Notes: generated by a model not told the origin, from the sequence alone. DNA of 64,000 bases from Holophagae bacterium (GCA_030429565.1 JAUIFE010000005.1:372001-436000), one strand, 5' to 3'; shown: positions 45,805-54,282, counted from the first letter of the stretch. Translations and numbers: made by a program.

Positions 45805-46718
45805 GCAAACTTCCGTCCTCCGGCGAAAAGGATACCGGTACCGCCGGTAAAATTGAACGGGCCGTGTTCCTCGACGCGCTCCAGCATCCGACCACGCTCG
45901 CGCCCGCCGCGTTGGGCCTGTTGTCGGTGATTTGGATGGGTGCTTTTGGGATGTCGGCGACGCCGGTGAAAGGCGCGTTGGCGGGAGGGTTGTTATCGGC
46001 TGCATCTTGGGTGTTCCACTATTTCGTCCGTGGCGAGAAAATCGCCGCGAAATACGCCCAGAAACAAATTGCCCGGCAACAGGAAGCGGACGCCGCTTCC
46101 AAACAAGCCTTTGAGCAGCAATTCTTTGAAATCGGTTTTAGCGAAGGGGTGCGTGCGGCGCGCGAGTTGGATACGGCTTACGACCAACTCAACAACTTCC
46201 TCAAGCAAGAGCAGGCGCGCGGCACCGTGGCCCGTTTTCGCACTTTGGCCGACGATTGCTATCGCGAAGGACGGCAACTGCTGCTGCAGGCCTTGGCGCT
46301 GAAACGCGCCTTGCGCGCCGTCGATGCCAATGCGCTCACTCGTGAACAGGCTTTGTGGCGCAAACAGGTTTCCGGCATGGCCGCCGATACGCCCGCCGCC
46401 CGGTCGCTGCAAACGCGCATCGACAGTCACCAACGGCGGCTCGACCTTTACGCCCGCCGACAAACCGCATTACAAGACTTACTGACCGAATGCGATGTGC
46501 TCGAGGCTGCGCTGGAATCAGCCTACCTCGAAGCCGTCGATTTGGTGCGCAGCGACGTCCAGCTTACCCAAACGCAAGGCGCCGCCGCCAACCTCGAACA
46601 GGCCGTGCGCGCGGCGCGTCGCGTCGAGGACCGCTTGCGCGGTCTGGAGCAAGGCCCTGACGACCGCGAGGACGACGTCTATCGCGAGGCCGGTTCGTCG
46701 GCCAATCTCAACGTTTAA
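45801..46718 (+). CDS. Membrane protein with long coiled coil, function unknown, 305 aa
   Basis: Two hydrophobic helices (about 34-52 and 57-72) are followed by a long alpha-helical, probably coiled-coil region (about 80-290) rich in Ala, Arg, Glu and Gln. The TTG start at 45801 has GGAGGGG upstream and overlaps the previous stop by 4 nt. I recognise no family. Placed just before a PspA gene, it could be the membrane partner of the PspA protein through coiled-coil contact, analogous in position only to PspB/PspC. Confidence 0.75.
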   Translation: MSKLPSSGEKDTGTAGKIERAVFLDALQHPTTLAPAALGLLSVIWMGAFGMSATPVKGALAGGLLSAASWVFHYFVRGEKIAAKYAQKQIARQQEADAASKQAFEQQFFEIGFSEGVRAARELDTAYDQLNNFLKQEQARGTVARFRTLADDCYREGRQLLLQALALKRALRAVDANALTREQALWRKQVSGMAADTPAARSLQTRIDSHQRRLDLYARRQTALQDLLTECDVLEAALESAYLEAVDLVRSDVQLTQTQGAAANLEQAVRAARRVEDRLRGLEQGPDDREDDVYREAGSSANLNV

Positions 46719-46974
46719 GTGGTGACCGAATGGGTTATCGAACACATCTACCTAAATTGAGCCATTCTTGGCGGCGCACGTTCCCAATCTGTTGGGTTGC
46801 AAGCTGTCGTAAAAATGCTCGCCGTACTTTCCCAGTACGCGCGTGCTTTTTGCAACATCCTTCGCACCAACATTTGACGCAACTGCAGCCACCCGAATCG
46901 CACTTTTTAGGTTCTCTTCTCAGCCCCGGCGCAACGCGCGCGGCGGACAAAACACAGTACAGGTGGAGGAAACT

Positions 46975-47793
46975 ATGTCTAATGAACAAGTAGGAATCGT
47001 GCGCGCCGTGTTTCGGTATTTCCGATATTGGAACTGGAAAAAAGCGCGTGGCATCATTGCCGCCGCCGACGAGCAATTTACCGGTTCGGTCGACGGCATT
47101 AACGCCGCCTTTGACATGCACCAGGATAAATTGGTGCGTCAGTACCAAGAACTGCGCGATGCCATTGCCGAGGTTGAGGCGGTGCTGGAAGACAAACGTC
47201 ACCGTTTGGAGACGTTGAATACCGAAGAGGAAGACCTGCTGCAGAAACGCGACGGTGCCCTTGCGCTGGCCGAACAAGCCCAAGCGAGCGGTGATGAAAA
47301 GGGTTACGAGCAGCACGCCACCGCCTTCGAACGCTTCCAAGTTCGCATTGAAGAAATTGAGCTGACGCAGGAACGGCTGCGTAAGGAAGTCGAAGAAACC
47401 TCCGGTACCATGGATCGCTACATGCTGCGTTTGCAGGACATGCAGTCCGAAATTCAAAAATTGCCGCAACAAAAAGCCGAAGCGGTGGCCGAACACGTTT
47501 CCGCCAACCGCATTATCGAACTCAACGACCGCTTGCAGGGTCTCGAGAACAGCATTGATCGCGGTCCGATCTCGGCCGTGATGGAATCCAACCGCAACTT
47601 AACCGCCAAGGCGCGTATTTCCGAAAAGCTGGCCGGCACCGACATTCGCGTGCAGGACAAGGCATACGAAAGCGCCGGCCGCGTGTCGACCGCGCGTTCC
47701 AAGATGGAAGCCATGATGGCCGCCCGTCGCGCCGAAAAAGACGGTCCCGCCGCCGAGAAATCGGCCGAAAGCAAAGAGCGGCCGACCATCTAA
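46975..47793 (+). CDS. PspA/IM30 (Vipp1)-family protein, bacterial ESCRT-III-like, 272 aa
   Basis: The protein is almost entirely helical and charged. It has the arrangement of PspA/Vipp1: a short N-terminal region (FRYFRYWNWKKARG, possibly membrane-contacting), then long helices such as KLVRQYQELRDAIAEVEAVL, and ISEKLAGTDIRVQDKAYESA in the C-terminal part. Such proteins polymerise on membranes and repair or remodel them. GGAGGAA precedes the ATG 46975; upstream codons are non-coding. The C-terminal 30 residues are a basic and acidic tail. An assignment to PspA proper or to Vipp1 needs a phylogeny. Confidence 0.82.
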   Translation: MSNEQVGIVRAVFRYFRYWNWKKARGIIAAADEQFTGSVDGINAAFDMHQDKLVRQYQELRDAIAEVEAVLEDKRHRLETLNTEEEDLLQKRDGALALAEQAQASGDEKGYEQHATAFERFQVRIEEIELTQERLRKEVEETSGTMDRYMLRLQDMQSEIQKLPQQKAEAVAEHVSANRIIELNDRLQGLENSIDRGPISAVMESNRNLTAKARISEKLAGTDIRVQDKAYESAGRVSTARSKMEAMMAARRAEKDGPAAEKSAESKERPTI

Positions 47794-47795
47794 GC

Positions 47796-47846
47796 GCCGG
47801 CGCCGGCGTCGCCGTTTGTCCCTTTTTAAGCCAATCAGGCGCCGGC
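47796..47846 (+). other. GC-rich inverted repeat after the PspA gene
   Basis: GCCGGCGCC (47796-47804) is complementary to GGCGCCGGC (47838-47846); the loop is 33 nt and contains CCTTTTT. The arms are partly self-complementary. It may modulate read-through to the ABC genes. Confidence 0.45.
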
Positions 47847-47892
47847 ACCCACGTGGCCCGTCACCGTGAAGAATAGAGATAGGAGTTAAATT

Positions 47893-48975
47893 ATGTCGCG
47901 ATCCTTTTTTGCGAAATCGTTCATCCGCTGTGTATTTCTCGCTTGTGTTTTGCTATGTTCCGCCGCCACGCCGGCGCTTGCTAAAGAAAAGTTTAAAGTG
48001 GCGTGGTCGATTTATGTCGGTTGGATGCCTTGGCCCTACGCCGAAGAAAGCGGCATCCTCAAAAAGTGGGCCGACGCCCACGATATTGAAATTGAATTGA
48101 TCCAAATGGATTATGTGGCTTCCATTGAAGCCTACGTTGCCGGCCAGGTTGATGCTTGTGTCATGACCAATATGGAAATGCTCAACATGCCCGCCGCTTC
48201 CGGCATCGACAGCACCGCCTTGATTATCGGCGATTACTCCAACGGCAACGACGCGCTTTTGGTGCGTGACGGCCTGACCGCCAAAACCATTAAAGGTCAA
48301 GAAATCAGCTTGGTCGAACTGACGGTCTCCCACTACTTGCTCAACCGCTTTCTGGAAAAGAACAAGTTAGAAGAAGACGATGTGCGGGTGGTCAACACCT
48401 CCGACAGCGACATCGGCCCGATTTTCCTGTCCAACGACAGTCAAAAAGCCGTGGTGACCTGGAACCCGATTGTCATGCAAATCGAGCAAAACCCCGGTAT
48501 TTCCAAACTGTTCACCTCCGCCGACATTCCCGGTGAAATCATCGACTTAATGGCCGTCAACACCAAAACGTTGAAAAAGAACCCGGCGCTTGGCAAAGCG
48601 CTTGTCGGTGCTTGGTACGAGACCATGGGCGTGATGTCGCGTCGCGGTTCCGATGCCGACAAAGCCTTGGGCGCCATGGCCGGTAAAGCTGAAAGCTCGC
48701 TGGTTGAGTTCAAAAGCCAGTTGAAAACGACCGCTATGTTTTACACCGCCGACGCCGCCGTGCAGTATGCCGCCAGCGCCGAAATCAAACGCAACATGGA
48801 TTATGTGCGTCAGTTCTGTTTCCGCCACGGTCTTTTGGGAGAAGGTGCCGAGAGTGCCGATGTCGTTGGTATCCAATACCCCGACGGCACCATCCAGGGT
48901 GATCGCGACAACGTCAATTTCCGTTTCGATACCAGCTATATGCAAATGGCCGCCGACGGCAAGCTGAAACGCTAA
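47893..48975 (+). CDS. Periplasmic substrate-binding protein of the urea-carboxylase-region ABC family (TIGR03427-like), 360 aa
   Basis: The signal peptide ends about residue 30 (ATPALAKE). The mature part begins with FKVAWSIYVGWMPWPYAEESGILKKWAD, followed by IDSTALIIGDYSNGNDALL, very close in pattern to the binding protein of transporters found beside urea (now often guanidine) carboxylase genes. Here there is no carboxylase, and no guanidine riboswitch seen, so the ligand is open. AGGAG precedes the ATG. A permease and ATPase follow, so this is the primary receptor of the importer. Confidence 0.85.
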   Translation: MSRSFFAKSFIRCVFLACVLLCSAATPALAKEKFKVAWSIYVGWMPWPYAEESGILKKWADAHDIEIELIQMDYVASIEAYVAGQVDACVMTNMEMLNMPAASGIDSTALIIGDYSNGNDALLVRDGLTAKTIKGQEISLVELTVSHYLLNRFLEKNKLEEDDVRVVNTSDSDIGPIFLSNDSQKAVVTWNPIVMQIEQNPGISKLFTSADIPGEIIDLMAVNTKTLKKNPALGKALVGAWYETMGVMSRRGSDADKALGAMAGKAESSLVEFKSQLKTTAMFYTADAAVQYAASAEIKRNMDYVRQFCFRHGLLGEGAESADVVGIQYPDGTIQGDRDNVNFRFDTSYMQMAADGKLKR

Positions 48976-48985
48976 CCGTTCCGGC

Positions 48986-49015
48986 CGCGCGGATCGCTTT
49001 ATCGCGGTCCGCGCG
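48986..49015 (+). other. 12-bp mRNA hairpin between binding-protein and permease genes
   Basis: Positions 48986-48997 pair with 49004-49015 (11 Watson-Crick pairs and one G-U), loop TTTATC. It starts 10 nt after the stop. Such hairpins after binding-protein genes (as between malE and malF) stabilise the upstream message and lower the expression of the membrane genes. Confidence 0.75.
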
Positions 49016-49042
49016 CCACCGCCGTGAAACTGAGGAGGAACA

Positions 49043-49852
49043 TTGAAGTTCCTAAGTATGTATGCCAAATTTGGGCCGGTCACGAGCGCCTTGCTTTCGG
49101 CGAGTTTGTTTGTGGCCTGCATTGCCGTCTATTTAACCGCCTCACACCTGCGTCACCAAGAGAACCCCAAAGACAAGGTCATGCCGACCATCGGCAAAAT
49201 GTGGCAAGGGGTCGAAAACACCGCGTTTAAAGGGGATCGCAAAGGCGATTACCGCCTGTGGGTGGATACTTGGGCCTCGGCCAAACGCCTCGGCTACAGC
49301 ACCTTATTGCTGGTTTTGGCCGTGTGGTTGGGCCTGCATATGGGTCTTTACCCCTTCTTTGAGGCCGTCTTTTACCGTTTTATTTTGTTTTTCGATAAAG
49401 TACCCGCCTTGGCGCTGTTACCTATTTTGTTTATCATCTTTGGCCTAGGTGAGTTATCCAAAGTGATGTTGATTTTGTTGGGGGTCTTTCCCACCATCGC
49501 ACTCGATACCTACCTGCGCGCCAAAGCTGTGCCGCGCGAGCAGGTCATTAAAGGCCGCACCCTCGGCGCGAGTAGCGCCAAAATTACCTACGGCATTGTC
49601 TTGCCGCAAATCATGCCCGACGTGCTCAACACCATTCGTCTCAACTTCAAGGCGATGGTGTTGTTTTTGATCGCGGGTGAATCGCTGGCCGCCACCGCCG
49701 GCCTCGGCTACCGCATTTTTGTGGTGCGGCGCTACATCGCGATGGAAATCATTATTCCCTACGTGATTTGGATGAGCCTGTTGGCTTTTGTCGCCGATCT
49801 CCTGATTCGCCTGTGGATTAAAAAGCGCTACACCTGGTACCAAGCTCAGTGA
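49043..49852 (+). CDS. ABC transporter permease, 269 aa
   Basis: About six membrane helices are visible. The cytoplasmic coupling loop GRTLGASSAKITYGIVLPQIMPDV (EAA-type) fits BPD_transp_1 permeases of nitrate/taurine-type importers. The TTG at 49043 follows GAGGAGG, which makes it the start. It forms the transport channel with the ATPase at 49860 (7-bp gap) and receives substrate from the 47893 protein and perhaps from the SBP-OmpA proteins. Confidence 0.9.
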   Translation: MKFLSMYAKFGPVTSALLSASLFVACIAVYLTASHLRHQENPKDKVMPTIGKMWQGVENTAFKGDRKGDYRLWVDTWASAKRLGYSTLLLVLAVWLGLHMGLYPFFEAVFYRFILFFDKVPALALLPILFIIFGLGELSKVMLILLGVFPTIALDTYLRAKAVPREQVIKGRTLGASSAKITYGIVLPQIMPDVLNTIRLNFKAMVLFLIAGESLAATAGLGYRIFVVRRYIAMEIIIPYVIWMSLLAFVADLLIRLWIKKRYTWYQAQ

Positions 49853-49859
49853 GGACCCC

Positions 49860-50786
49860 ATGAACGCCGCACCGCCCATGCTCCATCTCGAAGACGTTTA
49901 CGTCAGTTATCCCAATCGCCATGGCGAACCGGTCATGATCCTGAATGACATCGACCTCAAGGTCAGCCAAGGCGAGTTTATTACCGTCGTTGGGCCCAGC
50001 GGCTGCGGGAAGTCGACGCTGCTTCGTTTAATCCTCGGTGCCGAAGCACCGACGCAGGGCGCCGTCCTGCTCGACGGCAAACAACTCGACGCGCCCAACC
50101 GCAACCGCGGCATTGTGTTCCAAAAGTACTCGTTGTTCCCACATTTGTCAGTCGTCGACAACATTATCTTCGGCCTGGACGCCGAAGCGCACGGCATGTT
50201 CAAGGGCTGGCTGCAGCCTGGCAAAATGCGGCAAAAACGCCGTGCCTTCCGCGAACAGGCCCAGGTTTATTTGGAACGGATCGGCCTTGCCGACGCCGCT
50301 GATAAGTTCCCGCACGAGTTGTCGGGCGGCATGCGCCAACGCGTTGCCATCGCGCAATCGCTGATCATGAAACCGCGCATTTTGCTGATGGACGAACCCT
50401 TTGGCGCGCTTGACCACGCCACCCGCACGGAGATGCAGCTTTTCATCCTCGAACAATGGGAACAGGCCAAAATGACCGTGTTTTTTGTAACCCATGACCT
50501 TGAAGAAGCCTGTTTTCTGGGTTCACGCGTGATGGTGTTGTCGCAGTACTACCAAACGGATCGCGGTCGCGGCCAAGGCGCCAAAATTGTCGGCGACTTC
50601 GGCACGCCCGGCGGCCACCCCAAGCCCACCGATTTCCTCTACTCGGATGAAATGAAACAGATGGTGAACCGCATCCGCCACGAAGGTTTGAACCCCGATT
50701 TCCTACAGCACATTAAAGATTTCAACCTCACCCACCGCGACGCTTTCCGCACGGTGGACCCCAAGGAGTGGCAAGGTGAATCCTAA
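49860..50786 (+). CDS. ABC transporter ATPase, 308 aa
   Basis: All motifs are seen: Walker A VGPSGCGKSTLL (about 44-55), Q-loop FQKYSLFPHL, signature LSGGMRQR (about 155-162), Walker B ILLMDEPFGALD and H-loop FFVTHDLEEA. It belongs with nitrate/sulfonate-type import ATPases. An insertion between Q-loop and signature (GMFKGWLQPGKMRQKRR) and a C-terminal extension of about 60 residues are longer than in TauB-like proteins. The stop overlaps the AAA gene start by 11 nt. Confidence 0.93.
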   Translation: MNAAPPMLHLEDVYVSYPNRHGEPVMILNDIDLKVSQGEFITVVGPSGCGKSTLLRLILGAEAPTQGAVLLDGKQLDAPNRNRGIVFQKYSLFPHLSVVDNIIFGLDAEAHGMFKGWLQPGKMRQKRRAFREQAQVYLERIGLADAADKFPHELSGGMRQRVAIAQSLIMKPRILLMDEPFGALDHATRTEMQLFILEQWEQAKMTVFFVTHDLEEACFLGSRVMVLSQYYQTDRGRGQGAKIVGDFGTPGGHPKPTDFLYSDEMKQMVNRIRHEGLNPDFLQHIKDFNLTHRDAFRTVDPKEWQGES

Positions 50787-52500
50787 AAAAGACGATCACC
50801 GTCCCGGCTTCCTGACCCAACTCAGCAGCGAGTACAACACGCGCCGCAAGAACCTGATCCTGTTAACCGGCGACACCTACGGGTTGTTTTGGAGCCAGGT
50901 CGCGAGTTCGTTTTTATCCTTGGAACAGTTGTTTGTGCGCGAGTTGTCGCAGAAGTTCAACGTGGTTTTGATGGACATCGCCTCGGGTTTGCGGTTCCCC
51001 AACAAAAGTACAGAGGCCGAAGTGATTCGCGTCAGTGAGTCGACCGACGGGCTGACCGTGCCCAATAACCGCGTCAAAACGATGCGCACCATGTTGGCCT
51101 CGAGTGCGCACAACCCGTTACAGGCGTTGGTGCTTTTGCAGGGCATCGCCGAGGCGTTTCAGCGCGTGCGCCGCATCGAAGAAGGGGTGCGTCCCTTGTG
51201 TGTTTTGTTTAAGTTTGGCGGCGCTTTATTTCCCACCGGCGGCTACGACCGGCTCAGCGAAATCGACCGCCAGCGCTTGGTGTTTTTCCTCAACTGGGTG
51301 GGGGATCCCGGCTTTCAGGACAGCCCGGAACTGTTGATTCTGATCAACCACACCAAAAGTGAGGTCAACCAGAAGGTGTTGGCCTTGCCCAACGTGGCCC
51401 ACGTGGAAATCAACTTGCCGGACGAACGCGAACGCGCCTTTTTCATCGAGCACTTTGTCGAACAGAACCCCGGTTTGCGATTCGCCGGCGGGCGCAAACG
51501 TTTTGCCGCCGATACCGCCGGTTTGACCCTGGGCAATCTCAACGAATTAATGTCGGTCGGCATGGCTGAAGGCAAAAAGATCACGCGCGAGCAGGTGGTC
51601 GGCGAGGTGAACCGCATTGTTCAGGCTCAACTCGGCGACATTGTCAAAGTGACTTACCCCAACCACACGCCCGCCGACATCATCGGCAACGACGCCACCC
51701 GCGAGATATTTACCGAACTGTTTGAACGCTGTGAAACGCTGGATACGGCTGTGCCCGCCTTCATTGTTTCGGGTCCCAACGGTGCCGGTAAAACCTTTCA
51801 GTTGGAAGCCTTTGCCGCTGCCTCGGGGCGGGTTGTGATCGAGTTGGCCGGCATTCGCGGCAGTTACTTCGGCGAAACCGATCGTTTCTTCGAGCTGCTG
51901 CGTTGGCACATTCTCACGCTCGGCAAAATCCTAATTTTGGTCGACGAAGCGCACACCGCCTTCGGTTCCATCCACGGCGGCTCAACCCACGCCACCGAAA
52001 AACGCCTCGCCGGCAACGTCATTAAAATGATGGGTGATCCGCGTTTCCTGGGTAAAGTGGTGTGGGCGATGATGACTTCGCGACCCGATTTGTTGGATCC
52101 CGATATTAAAAGCCGTGCGCCGGTGCAGGTGCCGATTTTCGACCCGGAAGGCGAGGTGCGCCAAACCTTTGTCGCCGAAATGTTTAAACGCAAAAAAATC
52201 GTGCCTGCCGATGAGAGCTGGGAAGCAATTATGGCCAAAACCGACTACTATTCGGCGCGCGATTACCGCAATTACACGGCGGAGATCTTGGCGACGCGCA
52301 AGCGCAACCCCGCGATCACGCCTTTGGAAGTGCTGCAGCGCTGGTCGGCCAGCCGCAGCATTAACGCGCAACGCGAGTACCAATCGCTGATTGCGGCCCA
52401 ACACAGCAGTTACCCCGAGCTGTTGCCGGAACGCCTGCGTGGCTGGAGTGACGGCGAACTGGCGCACGCCACCGAGCAATTGCGCGCACGCTTATCCTAA
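50776..52500 (+). CDS. Two-domain AAA ATPase with inactive first domain, 574 aa
   Basis: The C-terminal AAA domain (about 295-510) has Walker A SGPNGAGKT (Lys 339), Walker B ILVDEAH (Asp 390, Glu 391) and MMTSRPDLLDPDIKSRAP, which mirrors the N-R-P-D-x-L-D-P segment of classic AAA proteins (Cdc48, Vps4, FtsH). The N-terminal 280 residues have no P-loop, but LCVLFKFGGALF, LLILINHTKSEVN, LPDERERAFFIEHFV and TAGLTLGNLNELMSVG follow the Walker B / sensor 1 / lid order of a AAA domain, so I read it as a degenerate D1. GTG 50776 overlaps the ABC ATPase gene. Given the PspA gene in the same cluster, disassembly of PspA polymers is a plausible job. Cytoplasmic. Confidence 0.85.
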   Translation: MNPKKDDHRPGFLTQLSSEYNTRRKNLILLTGDTYGLFWSQVASSFLSLEQLFVRELSQKFNVVLMDIASGLRFPNKSTEAEVIRVSESTDGLTVPNNRVKTMRTMLASSAHNPLQALVLLQGIAEAFQRVRRIEEGVRPLCVLFKFGGALFPTGGYDRLSEIDRQRLVFFLNWVGDPGFQDSPELLILINHTKSEVNQKVLALPNVAHVEINLPDERERAFFIEHFVEQNPGLRFAGGRKRFAADTAGLTLGNLNELMSVGMAEGKKITREQVVGEVNRIVQAQLGDIVKVTYPNHTPADIIGNDATREIFTELFERCETLDTAVPAFIVSGPNGAGKTFQLEAFAAASGRVVIELAGIRGSYFGETDRFFELLRWHILTLGKILILVDEAHTAFGSIHGGSTHATEKRLAGNVIKMMGDPRFLGKVVWAMMTSRPDLLDPDIKSRAPVQVPIFDPEGEVRQTFVAEMFKRKKIVPADESWEAIMAKTDYYSARDYRNYTAEILATRKRNPAITPLEVLQRWSASRSINAQREYQSLIAAQHSSYPELLPERLRGWSDGELAHATEQLRARLS

Positions 52501-53100
52501 ACAGATCCGTTCGTGCCGGTGCGAGCTGCTCGTTTTTGCCCGGCGAGGCTGTAGCTCGGCTTTGAGGCGACGGCAACCGCGCTGCCACAGTCGTTTTACG
52601 CGAATGACGGGAATCTTAAGCAGGTCGGCGGTTTCGCTGATGGTGAAACCGGCTTGGCCGCGCAGCACCAAGACCGGATGCTCTTCCGCCTCTTGCCTGC
52701 GGCACTTCGCCAGACCTTCCTTGACGGCCTGCATCATGTGGCAGGGCTCTGGTGTCGTCGGTTCCCAATCGCCTATGGCTAAGTGCGGCCGATCGCCGCC
52801 CTGTTTAAGCGTGCCGTGGCGGCGCTGGTGGTCGATTAGGAACCAAGCCATGAGTTGGGCGCACAGGGCGTGAAAGTGCCGGGGATTGCAAATGGTTAAC
52901 TCGGGTTTGCCGACCAGCACGAGGTAGATCTCGCTTATCAGCTCATCCGCTTCGAGATGGTGGCGCAACTGGCGGCGATGTAGTTGGCGGTTGGCAATGC
53001 GGCGTAAGGCGGTATGTTCTTCGGTGAACCAGGCAGCCAAAGCGCGCGTTGCCGTGGATTGCGACGGCATCGTTTGTGTGTGTGAGTTGGATGGTTGCAC
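52492..53100 (-). CDS. ECF-like sigma factor, 202 aa
   Basis: Region 2 is seen in TEEHTALRRIANRQL, HLEADELISEIYLVLVGK and FHALCAQLMAWFLIDHQRR; region 4 has LRGQAGFTISETADLLKIPVIRVKRLW. It is related to the other two kinase-linked sigma factors but more diverged, and no kinase or anti-sigma gene is adjacent. GTG 53100 follows GGGAGGAG. Its 3' end overlaps the AAA gene by 9 nt on the opposite strand, so the two transcripts must run into each other. It may control the PspA/ABC cluster; no evidence beyond position. Confidence 0.82.
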   Translation of the reverse strand: MQPSNSHTQTMPSQSTATRALAAWFTEEHTALRRIANRQLHRRQLRHHLEADELISEIYLVLVGKPELTICNPRHFHALCAQLMAWFLIDHQRRHGTLKQGGDRPHLAIGDWEPTTPEPCHMMQAVKEGLAKCRRQEAEEHPVLVLRGQAGFTISETADLLKIPVIRVKRLWQRGCRRLKAELQPRRAKTSSSHRHERICLG

Positions 53101-53299
53101 CTGCTCCTCCCGACGGCCGGGGTCCCGGCTCTATTAAGGGAAAGGTGCATTTGGCTGCAAACGTTCACCGCGATGGCACAAATTTTCCGAAATCTCACTT
53201 GTCTTGGCTGTCGCGCATTGTGTTGACCGGCCGTTTCAGTGAGAATGAAGCACAACCAAAACCCAGGCGGATGCGTTCCGCCACCAAGGAAAACCGGCC

Positions 53300-53680
53300 A
53301 TGGCGTATGACACCGATCTCGCGATTCGCATAGAGGCGGCATTACACGGACGACCTGAGTTCGCAAAAATCAACATGTTTGGCGGCGTGGCCTTCATGCT
53401 AAACGGCAACATGTGTGTCGGCATCCACAAAGACGCTCTGGTGGTGCGTTTGGAGCCGCAAACGGCGGCCGACTATCTCAGCCAAGACGGCGTCACCCCT
53501 TTTGATATCACGGGACGGCCGATGAAGGGTTGGCTGATGGTGGCAGCCCCGGCGATGGCCGACGCGGCCGCTCTGAAGCAATGGCTGGATCGTGCCGAAG
53601 CCTACGTGGCGACCTTACCGGTGAAGCAGCCTAAGGCCAAAAAGGCGAAGGCCCAAAAGACGAAAGCGGGCAAGATTTAG
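53300..53680 (+). CDS. TfoX N-terminal-domain protein, 126 aa
   Basis: The family pattern MFGGVAFMLNGNMCVGIHKDALVVRL (residues about 25-50) and GRPMKGWLMV is clear. Such single-domain TfoX/Sxy-like proteins are widespread; the full-length proteins regulate competence, but the function of the N-domain alone is not settled. The tail is lysine-rich. The stop overlaps the convergent gene at 53677 by 4 nt. Confidence 0.88.
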   Translation: MAYDTDLAIRIEAALHGRPEFAKINMFGGVAFMLNGNMCVGIHKDALVVRLEPQTAADYLSQDGVTPFDITGRPMKGWLMVAAPAMADAAALKQWLDRAEAYVATLPVKQPKAKKAKAQKTKAGKI

Positions 53681-54162
53681 GCTTGCGAGCCGTCGGCCGG
53701 CTGCGCCGCCGCCAAGCGTGGTAGCGGTTGGTAGGCCAACAGCAAGGGTGGCAGGTAGAGTGGGGCGATAATGGCGGCGGTGATCAAAATATCCGAAGGC
53801 GGGTGGTATTGCTGATACACCATGAGCGCCGAGTAGGCGACCCAAATGATAGGCCAAACGGCGGAATAACGTCGGGTCATGAGGGTTAAGAGGATGGTGG
53901 TGACCAGCACGACGGCGGTGTGGGTGCTGTAATCAAAACCCAGCGATAGGGCGATGAGCGTGGCTTGATCAATGGCGCGCAACCCATAGGCCAGCGCCAT
54001 GCCGTAAGCGGCACCGCAGAGGCCAAAGGCGAAAAGGTAATATTGCTTGCGGTGGCAAGCACGGAAGATAACGAAAAGCCCAATGGTGGCGAGCACGGGG
54101 AAGACGGCGTCGGCGACGGCGTCCAGTCGTTCATAGGTCAACACGGCTGAGTCCTTGTCCAT
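53677..54162 (-). CDS. Small polytopic membrane protein, possibly PAP2-like, 161 aa
   Basis: Five or so membrane helices fill the protein. DYSTHTAVV (about 78-86) and YQQYHPPSDIL (about 118-128) resemble the last two phosphatase motifs of the PAP2 / sphingomyelin-synthase-like group (S-x-H-T and H-x-x-x-D). The first motif (K-x6-R-P) is not seen, so activity is doubtful. It could act on a lipid phosphate at the membrane, or be an inactive relative. No clear ribosome-binding site precedes ATG 54162. Confidence 0.5.
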   Translation of the reverse strand: MDKDSAVLTYERLDAVADAVFPVLATIGLFVIFRACHRKQYYLFAFGLCGAAYGMALAYGLRAIDQATLIALSLGFDYSTHTAVVLVTTILLTLMTRRYSAVWPIIWVAYSALMVYQQYHPPSDILITAAIIAPLYLPPLLLAYQPLPRLAAAQPADGSQA

Positions 54163-54282
54163 TCGGTGCAGGGCACCTTACGATAAAATTTTGGTGCGCG
54201 ACGAGCCGTGCGGTCCATCAATAGGGGACGGCAATGATAAAGCTGTCGGCGGCCTCGCGTCGGCGATCGGTGCGGGTTGGTC

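Noticed and set aside
47794..47892. Possible guanidine (ykkC) riboswitch before the binding-protein gene
   Set aside because: The spacer is only 99 nt, and I could not find the conserved core; only a GC-rich inverted repeat is present.
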